Positions 1 through 6,960 are shown, numbered from the stretch's first letter. The stretch: 14,104 nt of DNA from an uncultured Veillonellaceae bacterium (GCA_958439155.1 CAUBUJ010000031.1:1-14104); one strand, 5' to 3'. Notes: a model not told the origin generated them from the sequence alone. Translations and numbers: made by a program.

Positions 1-1
1 A

Positions 2-421
2 TTCTTACAGCAAGTACGGCGGCAGGGCGCGCGTATCCGGTCGCTTTCGGAAAATTTGGACCGGCTGCGTTACGATATGACACACCTTTCCTCTCCGGTC
101 TTGGGCGACAAGGTGCAGACGTCTCATCAATCGTCCTTAGACGACGTTCTGATCCGGATGGAAGCGGAGGAAGAGGCGTACCTTGCGGAATATAAAAGCC
201 TCCTGGACATGCGCCGGGAGGCTATGCGTCTCATTTCCATGGAGCCCGATCCAGTCTGCCAGGCGATCCTGCAGAGGCGGTATATCATGGGGCAGCGGTG
301 GGAAGAAATTTCCGCTGCCATGAATTACTCATCACAGCATGTCAGACGGCTAAATGATCAAGCGCTCTGGAATCTGGAAAAGATGAGCAGAAATGAGCAG
401 TTTTTCTGTGGTAATATATAA
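2..421 (+). CDS. Sigma-70 region 4-like late transcription regulator (DUF1492/ArpU-RinA type), 5' truncated
   Basis: The frame is open from base 2 with no stop, and the residues before the first possible start (TTG at 56) fit the family's N-terminal YLxQxR pattern, so the gene very likely begins upstream of the window. The protein has two helical parts: an N-terminal coiled region, then QRRYIMGQRWEEISAAMNYS (about nt 272-331) followed by a VRRLNDQAL helix. This is the RY..G..W.eIa..m.yS...v.r.h..AL pattern of DUF1492 and sigma region 4 helix-turn-helix proteins. Small proteins of this type sit just before terS in many Firmicutes phages and activate late transcription (ArpU, RinA). The function here is inferred from family pattern and position. 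A terminator follows 40 bases after the stop. Confidence 0.8.
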   Translation, partial: FLQQVRRQGARIRSLSENLDRLRYDMTHLSSPVLGDKVQTSHQSSLDDVLIRMEAEEEAYLAEYKSLLDMRREAMRLISMEPDPVCQAILQRRYIMGQRWEEISAAMNYSSQHVRRLNDQALWNLEKMSRNEQFFCGNI

Positions 422-461
422 ACTGAAAAGAGTGATGGAATCTCTGCGGAGATCATTGCGG

Positions 462-486
462 GGCCGCTTGCACGGGCGGCCTTTTT
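462..486 (+). terminator. Rho-independent terminator after the regulator gene
   Basis: GGCCGC (462-467) pairs with GCGGCC (476-481) around an 8-base loop, followed directly by TTTTT (482-486). A small hairpin (ATCTC 440-444 / GAGAT 449-453) lies just upstream. It would end the regulator transcript, and stops only 4 bases before the tRNA-like element. Confidence 0.75.
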
Positions 487-490
487 CTGT

Positions 491-561
491 GCGCAGGTGG
501 TGCAACAGGAACACCGGGGGCCGCAATCCCTCGCATGCGGGTGCAATTCCCGCCCTGCGCC
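491..561 (+). tRNA. tRNA-like cloverleaf, anticodon GCA (Cys-like), with non-canonical positions
   Basis: Hand folding gives a complete cloverleaf. The acceptor stem is 7 perfect pairs (491-497 GCGCAGG / 554-560 CCTGCGC). The D stem is 3 pairs (500-502 / 512-514), with A14, A15 and G18-G19 in the loop. The anticodon stem is 5 pairs with one G-T (516-520 / 528-532). The variable loop is 4 bases. The T stem is 5 perfect pairs (537-541 / 549-553) with a 7-base loop. The anticodon loop reads CCGCAAT, placing GCA (Cys) at 34-36. Oddities: position 33 is C instead of U, position 55 is G instead of U (loop TGCAATT), the fourth D-stem pair is C-A, and CCA is not encoded. It may be a phage tRNA, a decayed tRNA, or a tRNA mimic. 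The shape is clear; a working role in decoding is not. Confidence 0.6.
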
Positions 562-965
562 TTTCTGCATTCTACACCCGGTGCCGGCTGAAGGGCTGGC
601 ACCACGAACTTACAGCACTCATGGACATGGGTGCTTTTCTGTTGGGCATTTTCACGTTTTGGGGGAAACGTAAAATCCCCTGCCAAGGGGCTCTCGAATC
701 CTGAGGGCGCGAGCAGACCACAGTCGCTGCTTGCAAGACGTTGGAACTCGCACATGGAGATGACTGCCATGGCGCAGAGTGTTAAGAACCAGTCAAGGCG
801 GCGCAGGCGCTTGCCGTATATAGCGCCATCATGGGCTTACCGGGGTCATGACCTGGCAAGCCCAATAAGTTCATGAGGCAAAGCCCTCCTCGGAGTTTGT
901 TGGATTCTCCCGGTAAGGAGCGGCGACTATCGTCTGGCGTAGCGGAAAAGTACGCCCTCCTTTTA

Positions 966-993
966 CTGACAGGGCGGAAGCCCTTTATATATT
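966..993 (+). promoter_or_regulatory. Possible sigma-70-like promoter before terS
   Basis: CTGACA (966-971, one mismatch from TTGACA) is separated by 16 bases from TATATT (988-993, one mismatch from TATAAT), which would start transcription at about 1000, just before the terS ribosome binding site. The spacer contains the 971-984 hairpin, so the same bases can also be read as a terminator. The position fits a late promoter activated by the upstream regulator. Confidence 0.35.
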
Positions 994-995
994 TT
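971..995 (+). terminator. Possible weak terminator (alternative reading of the promoter region)
   Basis: AGGGC (971-975) and GCCCT (980-984) close a GGAA tetraloop and are followed by TTATATATTTT. The stem is short and the tail is interrupted by A, so it is a weak candidate that could end an upstream non-coding transcript. Confidence 0.3.
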
Positions 996-1016
996 GAAAC
1001 GAGGTGGTGAAGATGT

Positions 1017-1457
1017 ATGCGGAAACTTACGCCGAAACAGGCCGCCTTCGTGGACGCGTATATCACATCCCTCAACGCGACCGAAGCGGCCCTCAAGGCA
1101 GGATATTCAAAAAAGACAGCCTATTCCATCGGCGGGAATCTGCTCAAGAGCCCTGCCATCCAGGCAGCGATGAAAGAGCGGATGGAGTCCATCCAGTCCG
1201 ACCGGATCGCAGGCATGGAAGAGGTGCTCCAGACGATCACCTCCATCATGCGGGGCGGCGTCATGGAGGAAGTGGTGACCACCGAAGGCAGCGGGCCGGG
1301 AAAGGTGAAGCCTGTGGTGGTGAAGAAGAAAGCTTCCATCCGGGACAGGCTGAAGGCCGCTGAACTGCTCGCCAAGCGGTACGGGCTGGATAAGCCTGAT
1401 GGGGATGAAAATGAAGGAGAGGTGACCATCGTCGATGATACCGGTACGGCTCAGTGA
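1017..1457 (+). CDS. terS: Terminase small subunit
   Basis: This 146-aa protein matches the Terminase_2 / XtmA pattern: LTPKQAAFVDAY at residues 4-15, then NATEAALKAGYS at 20-31 as the DNA-binding helix-turn-helix, and a basic and acidic C-terminal tail. TerS recognises the phage packaging site and loads TerL. The ATG at 1017 is chosen over nearby GTG/ATG codons because its frame gives the family N-terminus and AGGTGG (1002-1007) lies 9 bases upstream. Its end overlaps terL by 23 bases, the usual coupled terS-terL arrangement. The hairpin-rich region just upstream may hold its binding site (inference). Confidence 0.93.
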   Translation: MRKLTPKQAAFVDAYITSLNATEAALKAGYSKKTAYSIGGNLLKSPAIQAAMKERMESIQSDRIAGMEEVLQTITSIMRGGVMEEVVTTEGSGPGKVKPVVVKKKASIRDRLKAAELLAKRYGLDKPDGDENEGEVTIVDDTGTAQ

Positions 1458-2685
1458 GACCATAGCCAAACCTTTCTGGCCGGTGCATCAGGATGTGAAG
1501 CGCCATGGCCATACACACTATGTATGCGCCGGCGGCCGCGGATCGACGAAGTCTTCCTATATTTCCATAGAAATCCTTCTCCTCATGATCCAGCACCCGG
1601 AATGCAACGCGGTGGTTCTTCGCAAGGTGGGGAATACCCTCCGAAACTCGGTATACCGCCAGATGGAATGGGCCCTTGACGTGCTGCATCTCACAGGTCA
1701 GTTCAAGAAGACGCTGAACCCGATGGAGTTCGTCCGGAAGTCCACAGGCCAGAAGATCCTCTTTCTCGGCGTGGATGACAAGTCAAAGATCAAATCCCTC
1801 AAGATGCCCTATGGCTACGTGGGAATCTGCTGGTATGAGGAGTTGGATCAGTTCAGCGGCATGGAAGAGATCCGCAGCGTGAACCAGTCGCTCCTCCGCG
1901 GCGGACCGCTGTTCTGGTGTTTCTCTTCCTATAACCCGCCCCGGTCGCGGGACAACTGGGTGAATGAGGAAATGCTTCTGGACGATCCGGACAGGCTTGT
2001 CCATCATTCGAGCTACATGCAGGTACCGGCGGACTGGCTGGGGCCGCAGTTCATCGAGGAAGCGGAGAAGCTCAAAGAGAAGAATAACCGGGCTTATCGC
2101 CATGAGTACCTCGGGGAAGTGACCGGCACCGGCGGGAGCGTTTTTGAGAACGTGAAGGAAATGGAATTCACCGCCGACCGGATGGGATGGTTTGACCGTC
2201 GGCGCTATGGCCTTGACTTCGGTTTCGCCGTGGACCCGCTCGCCTTCATTTCTATGCATTACGACGCGAAGCGGGAGGAGCTCTATATTTTCGATGAAAT
2301 TTATCAGCAGAAGCTGAAGAATTCCAAGGCGGCGGACATGATCAAAGCCCGTATTGGTCCGTCTGACGTGGTATGGGCGGACGCGGCGGAGCCGAAGAGC
2401 ATCGCTGAGATACGGGACACAGGCATCAAGATCTACGGCGCTAAAAAAGGCCCGGACAGCGTGGAGTACGGTATCAAGTGGCTCCAGAACCTGAACGCCA
2501 TCTACATCGACAAGCGCCGCTGCCCGAATACGTACCGCGAATTTGTGAGCTACGAATATGAAATCAACAGGGACGGCCAGTACATCAGCGCCTACCCCGA
2601 CAAAAATAACCACGCGATCGACGCCGTGCGCTACGCTATGCGGCAGGAAATGAAGTCCGGCGGGCTTCGCGTATTGAAATGGTGA
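1435..2685 (+). CDS. terL: Terminase large subunit (packaging ATPase and nuclease)
   Basis: This 416-aa protein of the Terminase_3/XtmB type drives DNA into the prohead and cuts the concatemer. The N-terminal ATPase has a Walker A motif GGRGSTKS (residues 33-40), a Walker B ICWYEE (131-136) with E135/E136, and the coupling motif FSSYNPPR (163-170). The C-terminal RNase H-like nuclease shows the three acidic positions: D261 in YGLDFGF, D316 in VVWADAAEPKS, and D396 in NHAIDAVRYA. Length and motif order are normal. AAGGAGAGGTG (1414-1424), inside terS, is the ribosome binding site. The portal gene follows 6 bases later. Confidence 0.97.
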   Translation: MIPVRLSETIAKPFWPVHQDVKRHGHTHYVCAGGRGSTKSSYISIEILLLMIQHPECNAVVLRKVGNTLRNSVYRQMEWALDVLHLTGQFKKTLNPMEFVRKSTGQKILFLGVDDKSKIKSLKMPYGYVGICWYEELDQFSGMEEIRSVNQSLLRGGPLFWCFSSYNPPRSRDNWVNEEMLLDDPDRLVHHSSYMQVPADWLGPQFIEEAEKLKEKNNRAYRHEYLGEVTGTGGSVFENVKEMEFTADRMGWFDRRRYGLDFGFAVDPLAFISMHYDAKREELYIFDEIYQQKLKNSKAADMIKARIGPSDVVWADAAEPKSIAEIRDTGIKIYGAKKGPDSVEYGIKWLQNLNAIYIDKRRCPNTYREFVSYEYEINRDGQYISAYPDKNNHAIDAVRYAMRQEMKSGGLRVLKW

Positions 2686-2691
2686 GGAACT

Positions 2692-4086
2692 ATGGAATTA
2701 GAAGCAGCAAAGCAGTTAGTGCTGAAGTATAACGCCCTTCATGAAATGCGGGTGGGCCGTATCATGAAAGCCATGGCTTACTACGCCGGAGACAATGACA
2801 TTCTCCACAGAAAGGCCCGGAAAGACTGCGTGGAAGAAGAAGGGGCCCAACCTCTGCGGAACGCGGATAACCGGATCGCTTTCAATTTCCACGCCCTTCT
2901 GGTGAATCAGAAAGCAAGCTACCTTTTCACGGCGCCGCCTCTCTTTGACGTAGGAAGCAAGGCAGACAATGAGCGGATCGCCGCCATCTTAGGTGATGGG
3001 GCAGCGAAGAAGGAAAAGGACCTCTGCGTGGACGCGTCCAACGCGGGCGTAGGCTGGATCCATTACTGGAAGGATGAAGCAGGGAATTTCCAGTGGTATC
3101 CCGTGCCGGCGGTAGAGATCTATCCGATCTACACGGACAATCTGGAAAAGAAACTCCGCGCGGTGCTCCGCATGTACCGTACTGTGGATGATAGCGGCGA
3201 AGAATGGAAAATTTATGAATTCTGGAATGACCAGGAATGCGAGGCGTACCGGCAGAAGTCGGACGTCTTTTTGCCGTATGACATGTTCGATACGGCCACC
3301 ATGGACTTGTCCGGTCCGTCCAATGTGTACCGCCACGGACTTGGGGCGGTGCCTTTCATTCCCTTCTATAACAACAATTTAGGCAGCAGCGACCTGGACA
3401 AGATCAAAGCCCTCTGCGACGCCTACGACAAGACATTCTCCGGCTTCGTGGACGATCTGGAAGACATTCAGGAAGTGATCCTTGTGCTCACCAACTACGG
3501 CGGGCAGGACTTGAAAGAGCTGCTCCATGACATGAAGTATTTCAAAGCCATCCAGGTGGACAGCACGGGAGACGGCGACAAGAGCGGCGTATCCACGCTT
3601 ACCATCGACATCCCGGTGGAAGCAAGAAAAGAGCTGCTGGACCAGACAAGAAAGGCTATTTTTGATATCGGTCAGGGCGTGGATCCGCAGCAGCAGGGCT
3701 TCGACAAGACCAGCGGCGAGGCGATGAAATTTCTTTACAGCCTGCTGGAGCTCAAGGCGGGGCTCATGGAGACGGAATTCCGCCTGGGATTTGCCGAGCT
3801 CGTCCGGGCGATCTGCCGGAATAGCGGCATGGCTGAGCCGAAACAGATCATCCAGACCTGGACGCGCACGGCGATCCGGAACAACGCGGAACTTTCTTCC
3901 ATATGCCAGCAGTCGGTGGGCATCGTAAGCACCAAGACCATCCTGAAGCATCATCCTTTCGTGGACAATGTGGAAGAAGAAATGAAGGAACTGGCGAAAG
4001 AAAAGGAAGCCGCTGCCAAAGAATCGGAAGAATATGGCGGGGCCTTCGGCAAAAAACAGCCGCAGGAAGGCGGAGAAGAGGAGTAA
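2692..4086 (+). CDS. Portal protein (SPP1 gp6 type)
   Basis: This 464-aa protein forms the dodecameric ring at the capsid vertex through which DNA enters and leaves. Family signatures are YYAGDNDIL (residues 30-38), the stretch NADNRIAFNFHALLVNQKAS (57-76) followed by YLFTAPP, and a central region with long helices. The C-terminal 40 residues are strongly charged and Glu/Lys-rich, as is common where the portal meets the MuF protein. GAGG overlapping the terL stop serves as ribosome binding site. The position between terL and the MuF gene matches the SPP1-like order. Length is close to the roughly 500 aa of SPP1 gp6. Confidence 0.95.
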   Translation: MELEAAKQLVLKYNALHEMRVGRIMKAMAYYAGDNDILHRKARKDCVEEEGAQPLRNADNRIAFNFHALLVNQKASYLFTAPPLFDVGSKADNERIAAILGDGAAKKEKDLCVDASNAGVGWIHYWKDEAGNFQWYPVPAVEIYPIYTDNLEKKLRAVLRMYRTVDDSGEEWKIYEFWNDQECEAYRQKSDVFLPYDMFDTATMDLSGPSNVYRHGLGAVPFIPFYNNNLGSSDLDKIKALCDAYDKTFSGFVDDLEDIQEVILVLTNYGGQDLKELLHDMKYFKAIQVDSTGDGDKSGVSTLTIDIPVEARKELLDQTRKAIFDIGQGVDPQQQGFDKTSGEAMKFLYSLLELKAGLMETEFRLGFAELVRAICRNSGMAEPKQIIQTWTRTAIRNNAELSSICQQSVGIVSTKTILKHHPFVDNVEEEMKELAKEKEAAAKESEEYGGAFGKKQPQEGGEEE

Positions 4087-4089
4087 TCC

Positions 4090-6309
4090 ATGACAGGGCA
4101 GGAATACTGGCGGAAGCGCTTCGAGGCGCTCCATGAGGCGCTTTTGAAGGACGGAGAAGGCTCGTACGCAGACACGGAAAAGATCTTCGCCGAAGCGCGG
4201 CGGAGCATAGAGGCCGATCTTGCCCGGTGGTACATGCGCCTTGCGAAGAATAACCAGGTGAGCCTCACAGAGGCGCGGAAGCTGCTCTCCAAGGACGAGC
4301 TGAAGGAATTCCACTGGACCGTGGAAGAGTACATGAAACGGGGCCGGGAAAACGCAGCCACCCAGCAATGGATGAAGGAACTGGAAAACGCGTCGGCAAA
4401 ATTCCACATCTCCCGCCTCGAAGCTATCCGGATCCAGATGCAGCAGCATCTGGAAGAGCTCTACGGCAATTACAACGACGCCTTAGACGATACCATGCGG
4501 CGCCTCTACAGCGACGGCTACTACAAGACGGCCTACACCCTGGAGCAGGGATTCCATACAGGCTTCGACGTGTCCAGGCTGAATGACAAGGACATAGACA
4601 CCATCCTTGCGCGGCCATGGGCAGCGGACGGGAAGAATTTCTCCACCCGCATCTGGGGCGACAAGGACAAGCTCATGAATACGCTCCAGACGGAACTCGT
4701 GCAGGGCCTCATCCGGGGCGATTCGCTCCAGAAGATCACGAAACGCTTCGCCGATAAAATGGGCGCCTCCCAGTCGAACGCGAAGCGCCTCATCTACACG
4801 GAAAGCGCTTATTTCGCCGCTGCTGGGGAATACCAGGGTATGAAGGAGCTGGGCGTAGAGAAATATGAGTACCTGGCCACCCTGGACAGCCGCACGTCAG
4901 AAATCTGCCAGGACATGGACGGGAAGATCTTCAAGCTCAGCGAGTACATGCCTGGCACCACTGCTCCGCCGCTCCACGTACACTGCCGGTCCACCACAGT
5001 GCCCTACTACGGGAAAGGCGGAACCCTCCGGGCGGCACGGGACGCGAAAAATAAGACCGTCTACGTGCCGGATATGCCGTACAAGGATTGGAAGGCTATC
5101 TTTGTAGACAAGACGCAGACACTGGAGAAGTGGAAGAAAGACAAAGCCGTTAGCGATAAAAAGCAGGAAGTTATCAAATTCTCCAAAATGGCTGCCATGG
5201 CTAAGGCTCGAGTTGATAACTGGCCAGATAAAGACGTACAGTACAGTAATATCTGGAAAGATCCTGTTACTATTTCCGATTGGGATAGCAAGAAAGATGC
5301 GATTCCAAAGAAGAAAGACTATTTTGAGCAGCAAATTCAAGCGAGTACCGATGTAGGAAAGTTCAGCGCACTATTGAAAGCGCTGGATGATTTCGATCAA
5401 AAAGGGAAATCCTACTATGAGGCTGCTCAAGAATTTCAAAATCTAAACGGAAAAATTGAATCACTTCGGGACGAGATCTATTTTCTGGAACATGGAAAGA
5501 AAAGGGACAATCCTTATAGCGCGGAACGTAAGGCAAACGCTAAATGGTTCAAAACTGCAAAAGCCGCGGACACGTTTTACAGAAATGATACAGGGAAAGT
5601 TTGGCAGAGTGCTACGTCTGAAGAGAAGAACGCAATTTTTGAATATACTGCCGGTTCTGGTGCATTTAACCGGCCGCTGTCTGGTTTTCAAAAACCTTAC
5701 GATGTAGATGGTGAAGGATGGGAAGAACAGTTTTTCAAGGGTAACGAACAAGTTTGGCTTAACTATGAAAGGAAAGGCGATGCAATACGGCGCATGACAG
5801 ATTTAATTGGGAGATCTTCTTACAATGCAGATGTATGGCTACGTCGTGGAAGCACAGCTTCTGCCATGGAATCCTTTCTCAATTTGCAGCGCGGCGCATT
5901 AATGAAGATGACAGATAAACAACTTCAAAATTATGTAGGAGCAAGCGGTACATTCAATTCCTTTGTGTCTACTGGCGTAGCAGAAGGGAAAGGATTCAAT
6001 GAGGAAATTGAATATAAAATTTATGCGCCCCGCGGGACGGAAATGATGTACGCCGAACCGTTTTCTAATTATGGCTTAGGAAGCGGGAGAAGCTGGGACG
6101 GCAAGGCAAAGCAGAGAGGATTCAGTAGTGAACAGGAATGTATTATCCAGCGCGGCGCAACCTATAAAGTGGCTGCTGTAAAAAAGTTAGCTAATGGAAA
6201 TGTTGAGTTTACTCTCGAAGTACATCCTGAAAACGGGTATAATAAATACCAGCAGGATGATTCGGAGTGGAAGGGGAGCCGTAAAGATTATAAGGGGAAT
6301 ATCATATGA
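4090..6309 (+). CDS. MuF head-morphogenesis protein fused to a C-terminal ADP-ribosyltransferase toxin domain
   Basis: This 739-aa protein is more than twice the length of a plain SPP1 gp7/MuF protein. Residues 1-200 are helical. The MuF domain (about 200-305) shows YTESA (236-240), DSRTSEIC (266-273) and APPLHVHCR (292-300). A charged helical linker (about 340-500) leads to an ADP-ribosyltransferase domain (about 505-712) with the R-S-E catalytic set: WLRRG (R586), FVSTGV (S627-T628), and EQE (E681, E683) in SSEQECIIQRGATY. MuF proteins are minor capsid components, so the ART domain would be carried in the virion and could be injected, as T4 Alt is, or act as a polymorphic toxin. The 3' half from about nt 5150 is much more AT-rich than the 5' half, suggesting domain exchange. 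The target is unknown. The last base pair of codons overlaps the next gene (ATGA). Confidence 0.92.
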   Translation: MTGQEYWRKRFEALHEALLKDGEGSYADTEKIFAEARRSIEADLARWYMRLAKNNQVSLTEARKLLSKDELKEFHWTVEEYMKRGRENAATQQWMKELENASAKFHISRLEAIRIQMQQHLEELYGNYNDALDDTMRRLYSDGYYKTAYTLEQGFHTGFDVSRLNDKDIDTILARPWAADGKNFSTRIWGDKDKLMNTLQTELVQGLIRGDSLQKITKRFADKMGASQSNAKRLIYTESAYFAAAGEYQGMKELGVEKYEYLATLDSRTSEICQDMDGKIFKLSEYMPGTTAPPLHVHCRSTTVPYYGKGGTLRAARDAKNKTVYVPDMPYKDWKAIFVDKTQTLEKWKKDKAVSDKKQEVIKFSKMAAMAKARVDNWPDKDVQYSNIWKDPVTISDWDSKKDAIPKKKDYFEQQIQASTDVGKFSALLKALDDFDQKGKSYYEAAQEFQNLNGKIESLRDEIYFLEHGKKRDNPYSAERKANAKWFKTAKAADTFYRNDTGKVWQSATSEEKNAIFEYTAGSGAFNRPLSGFQKPYDVDGEGWEEQFFKGNEQVWLNYERKGDAIRRMTDLIGRSSYNADVWLRRGSTASAMESFLNLQRGALMKMTDKQLQNYVGASGTFNSFVSTGVAEGKGFNEEIEYKIYAPRGTEMMYAEPFSNYGLGSGRSWDGKAKQRGFSSEQECIIQRGATYKVAAVKKLANGNVEFTLEVHPENGYNKYQQDDSEWKGSRKDYKGNII

Positions 6310-6521
6310 AAAAACATGAAAGCAATCTTACAGCGCCTTTTGGTGGATGCAAAACGATTACGTGTTATCAATGTAAGTCTTGTGTTTTCCGCGACCATAG
6401 ATTCCCAGATGCGTACAAGCTGGGATGTTGTGCTATATACACAAATGAATCTGGAGAAATTAAACCTAATGGTATTTCGTTTGGCAACGAAAAATGCGAA
6501 TACTATGAAAAAGAAAAATGA
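6306..6521 (+). CDS. Small Cys-rich protein coupled to the MuF-ART gene; candidate immunity or partner protein
   Basis: This 71-aa protein starts in an ATGA overlap with the toxin stop, so translation is coupled. It has seven cysteines (15, 20, 23, 26, 41, 42, 64), including C20-x2-C23-x2-C26, which suggests metal binding. There is no signal peptide or membrane segment, so it should be cytoplasmic. Base composition is AT-rich like the toxin half of the upstream gene and unlike the backbone, so both probably arrived together. A strong terminator begins at its stop codon, closing the module. I do not recognise a named family. In polymorphic toxins the gene directly after the toxin is usually the immunity gene; applying that here is inference. 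A small structural or assembly partner is the main alternative. Confidence 0.75.
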   Translation: MKKHESNLTAPFGGCKTITCYQCKSCVFRDHRFPDAYKLGCCAIYTNESGEIKPNGISFGNEKCEYYEKEK

Positions 6522-6548
6522 AAGCGCTCACAATTGTGGGCGCTTTTT
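6521..6548 (+). terminator. Strong rho-independent terminator closing the toxin module
   Basis: Bases 6521-6546 form an almost perfectly self-complementary hairpin: AAAGCGCTCACA pairs with its mirror, with one T-G pair, and CACAATTGTG is at the centre. It ends in TTTTT (6544-6548). It starts within the stop codon of the Cys-rich gene, only 15 bases before the next ATG, so downstream late genes need read-through, antitermination or another promoter. Confidence 0.85.
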
Positions 6549-6562
6549 CGTGGGAGGAAATC

Positions 6563-6952
6563 ATGGAACGGATTATCAAGAACATACCAGGCAATGGTAC
6601 GCTTTATGCGGTATCTGATGGAAGCCGATACATGGCGGCGAAGTGCGAGGCTTCCATTGAAATCAGGGAAGACGCGGCGGAGGTTCCTATTCTTGGACGA
6701 GGTCGGGTGATTAAAAGGCGGTACGCTGTGGTGCTTCTCACCTTTGACCATGCGCCATCAATCCATCTGGGGCTGGAATCGCTCAGCGGGTTCAGCTTCG
6801 TCGGGGACTTCCTCCGGCAGGACGGCGTATATACGGAGATGCGTTTCCCGCAGTGCTTCCTGCTGTCTGATCTGGACCTGACAGAGTCTGGAGAATGTAC
6901 CTTTGAAATTCCCTGCTCCAACGAGCTTCTGCAGAAGCTACGGAAGATGTAA
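6563..6952 (+). CDS. Unknown protein with tail-tube-like sequence signature, in the head module
   Basis: This 129-aa protein starts at ATG 6563 after GGGAGG (6552-6557). The longer frame from 6518 would begin inside the terminator hairpin and is less likely. It has no recognised enzyme motif. Residues 15-46 carry YAxxDGxR followed 17 residues later by EVPILGR (40-46). The tail tube protein at 12876 has YAxxDGxR followed 18 residues later by the identical EVPILGR (its 48-54). This suggests the same beta-rich tube/Hcp-like fold, perhaps a paralog or a head-associated protein. The match outside those blocks is weak. The gene is bracketed by two terminators that share a 10-base sequence, so it may be a cassette. 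Confidence 0.75.
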   Translation: MERIIKNIPGNGTLYAVSDGSRYMAAKCEASIEIREDAAEVPILGRGRVIKRRYAVVLLTFDHAPSIHLGLESLSGFSFVGDFLRQDGVYTEMRFPQCFLLSDLDLTESGECTFEIPCSNELLQKLRKM

Positions 6953-6960
6953 TTTCATAC

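Larger units (their letters stand above)
562..995 (+). ncRNA. Candidate structured non-coding RNA or packaging-site region upstream of terS
   Basis: No open frame here has a ribosome binding site or a recognisable protein. The strand folds into successive strong local hairpins: 580-588/595-603 (9 pairs), 614-622/627-635 (9 pairs, GGAC loop), 649-659/666-675 (10 pairs, bulged C653), 677-681/686-690 (5), 709-716/727-734 (8), 753-757/767-771 (5), 806-810/823-827 (5), 833-838/858-863 (6 pairs with an inner GGTCATGACC palindrome), 936-941/951-956 (6) and 971-975/980-984 (5, GGAA loop, then a T-rich run). A transcribed RNA that starts with the tRNA-like element and ends at the last hairpin is one reading. 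A cos/pac region recognised by TerS, or a late-promoter control region, are others. I do not recognise it as a named RNA family. Confidence 0.4.

Noticed and set aside
393..1096. Several open frames of 80-105 codons on both strands in the region before terS
   Set aside because: None has a suitable ribosome binding site or family-like sequence; they overlap the tRNA-like element and hairpins and are rich in Arg, Pro and Cys as chance frames in GC-rich DNA are.
3379..4449. Long minus-strand frames opposite portal, capsid and sheath genes
   Set aside because: Composition shadows of well-identified plus-strand genes; no ribosome binding sites and no family signatures.
6518..6562. Longer start for the tube-like gene (ATG at 6518)
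   Set aside because: It would begin in the terminator hairpin and lacks a Shine-Dalgarno, whereas ATG 6563 has GGGAGG at good spacing.
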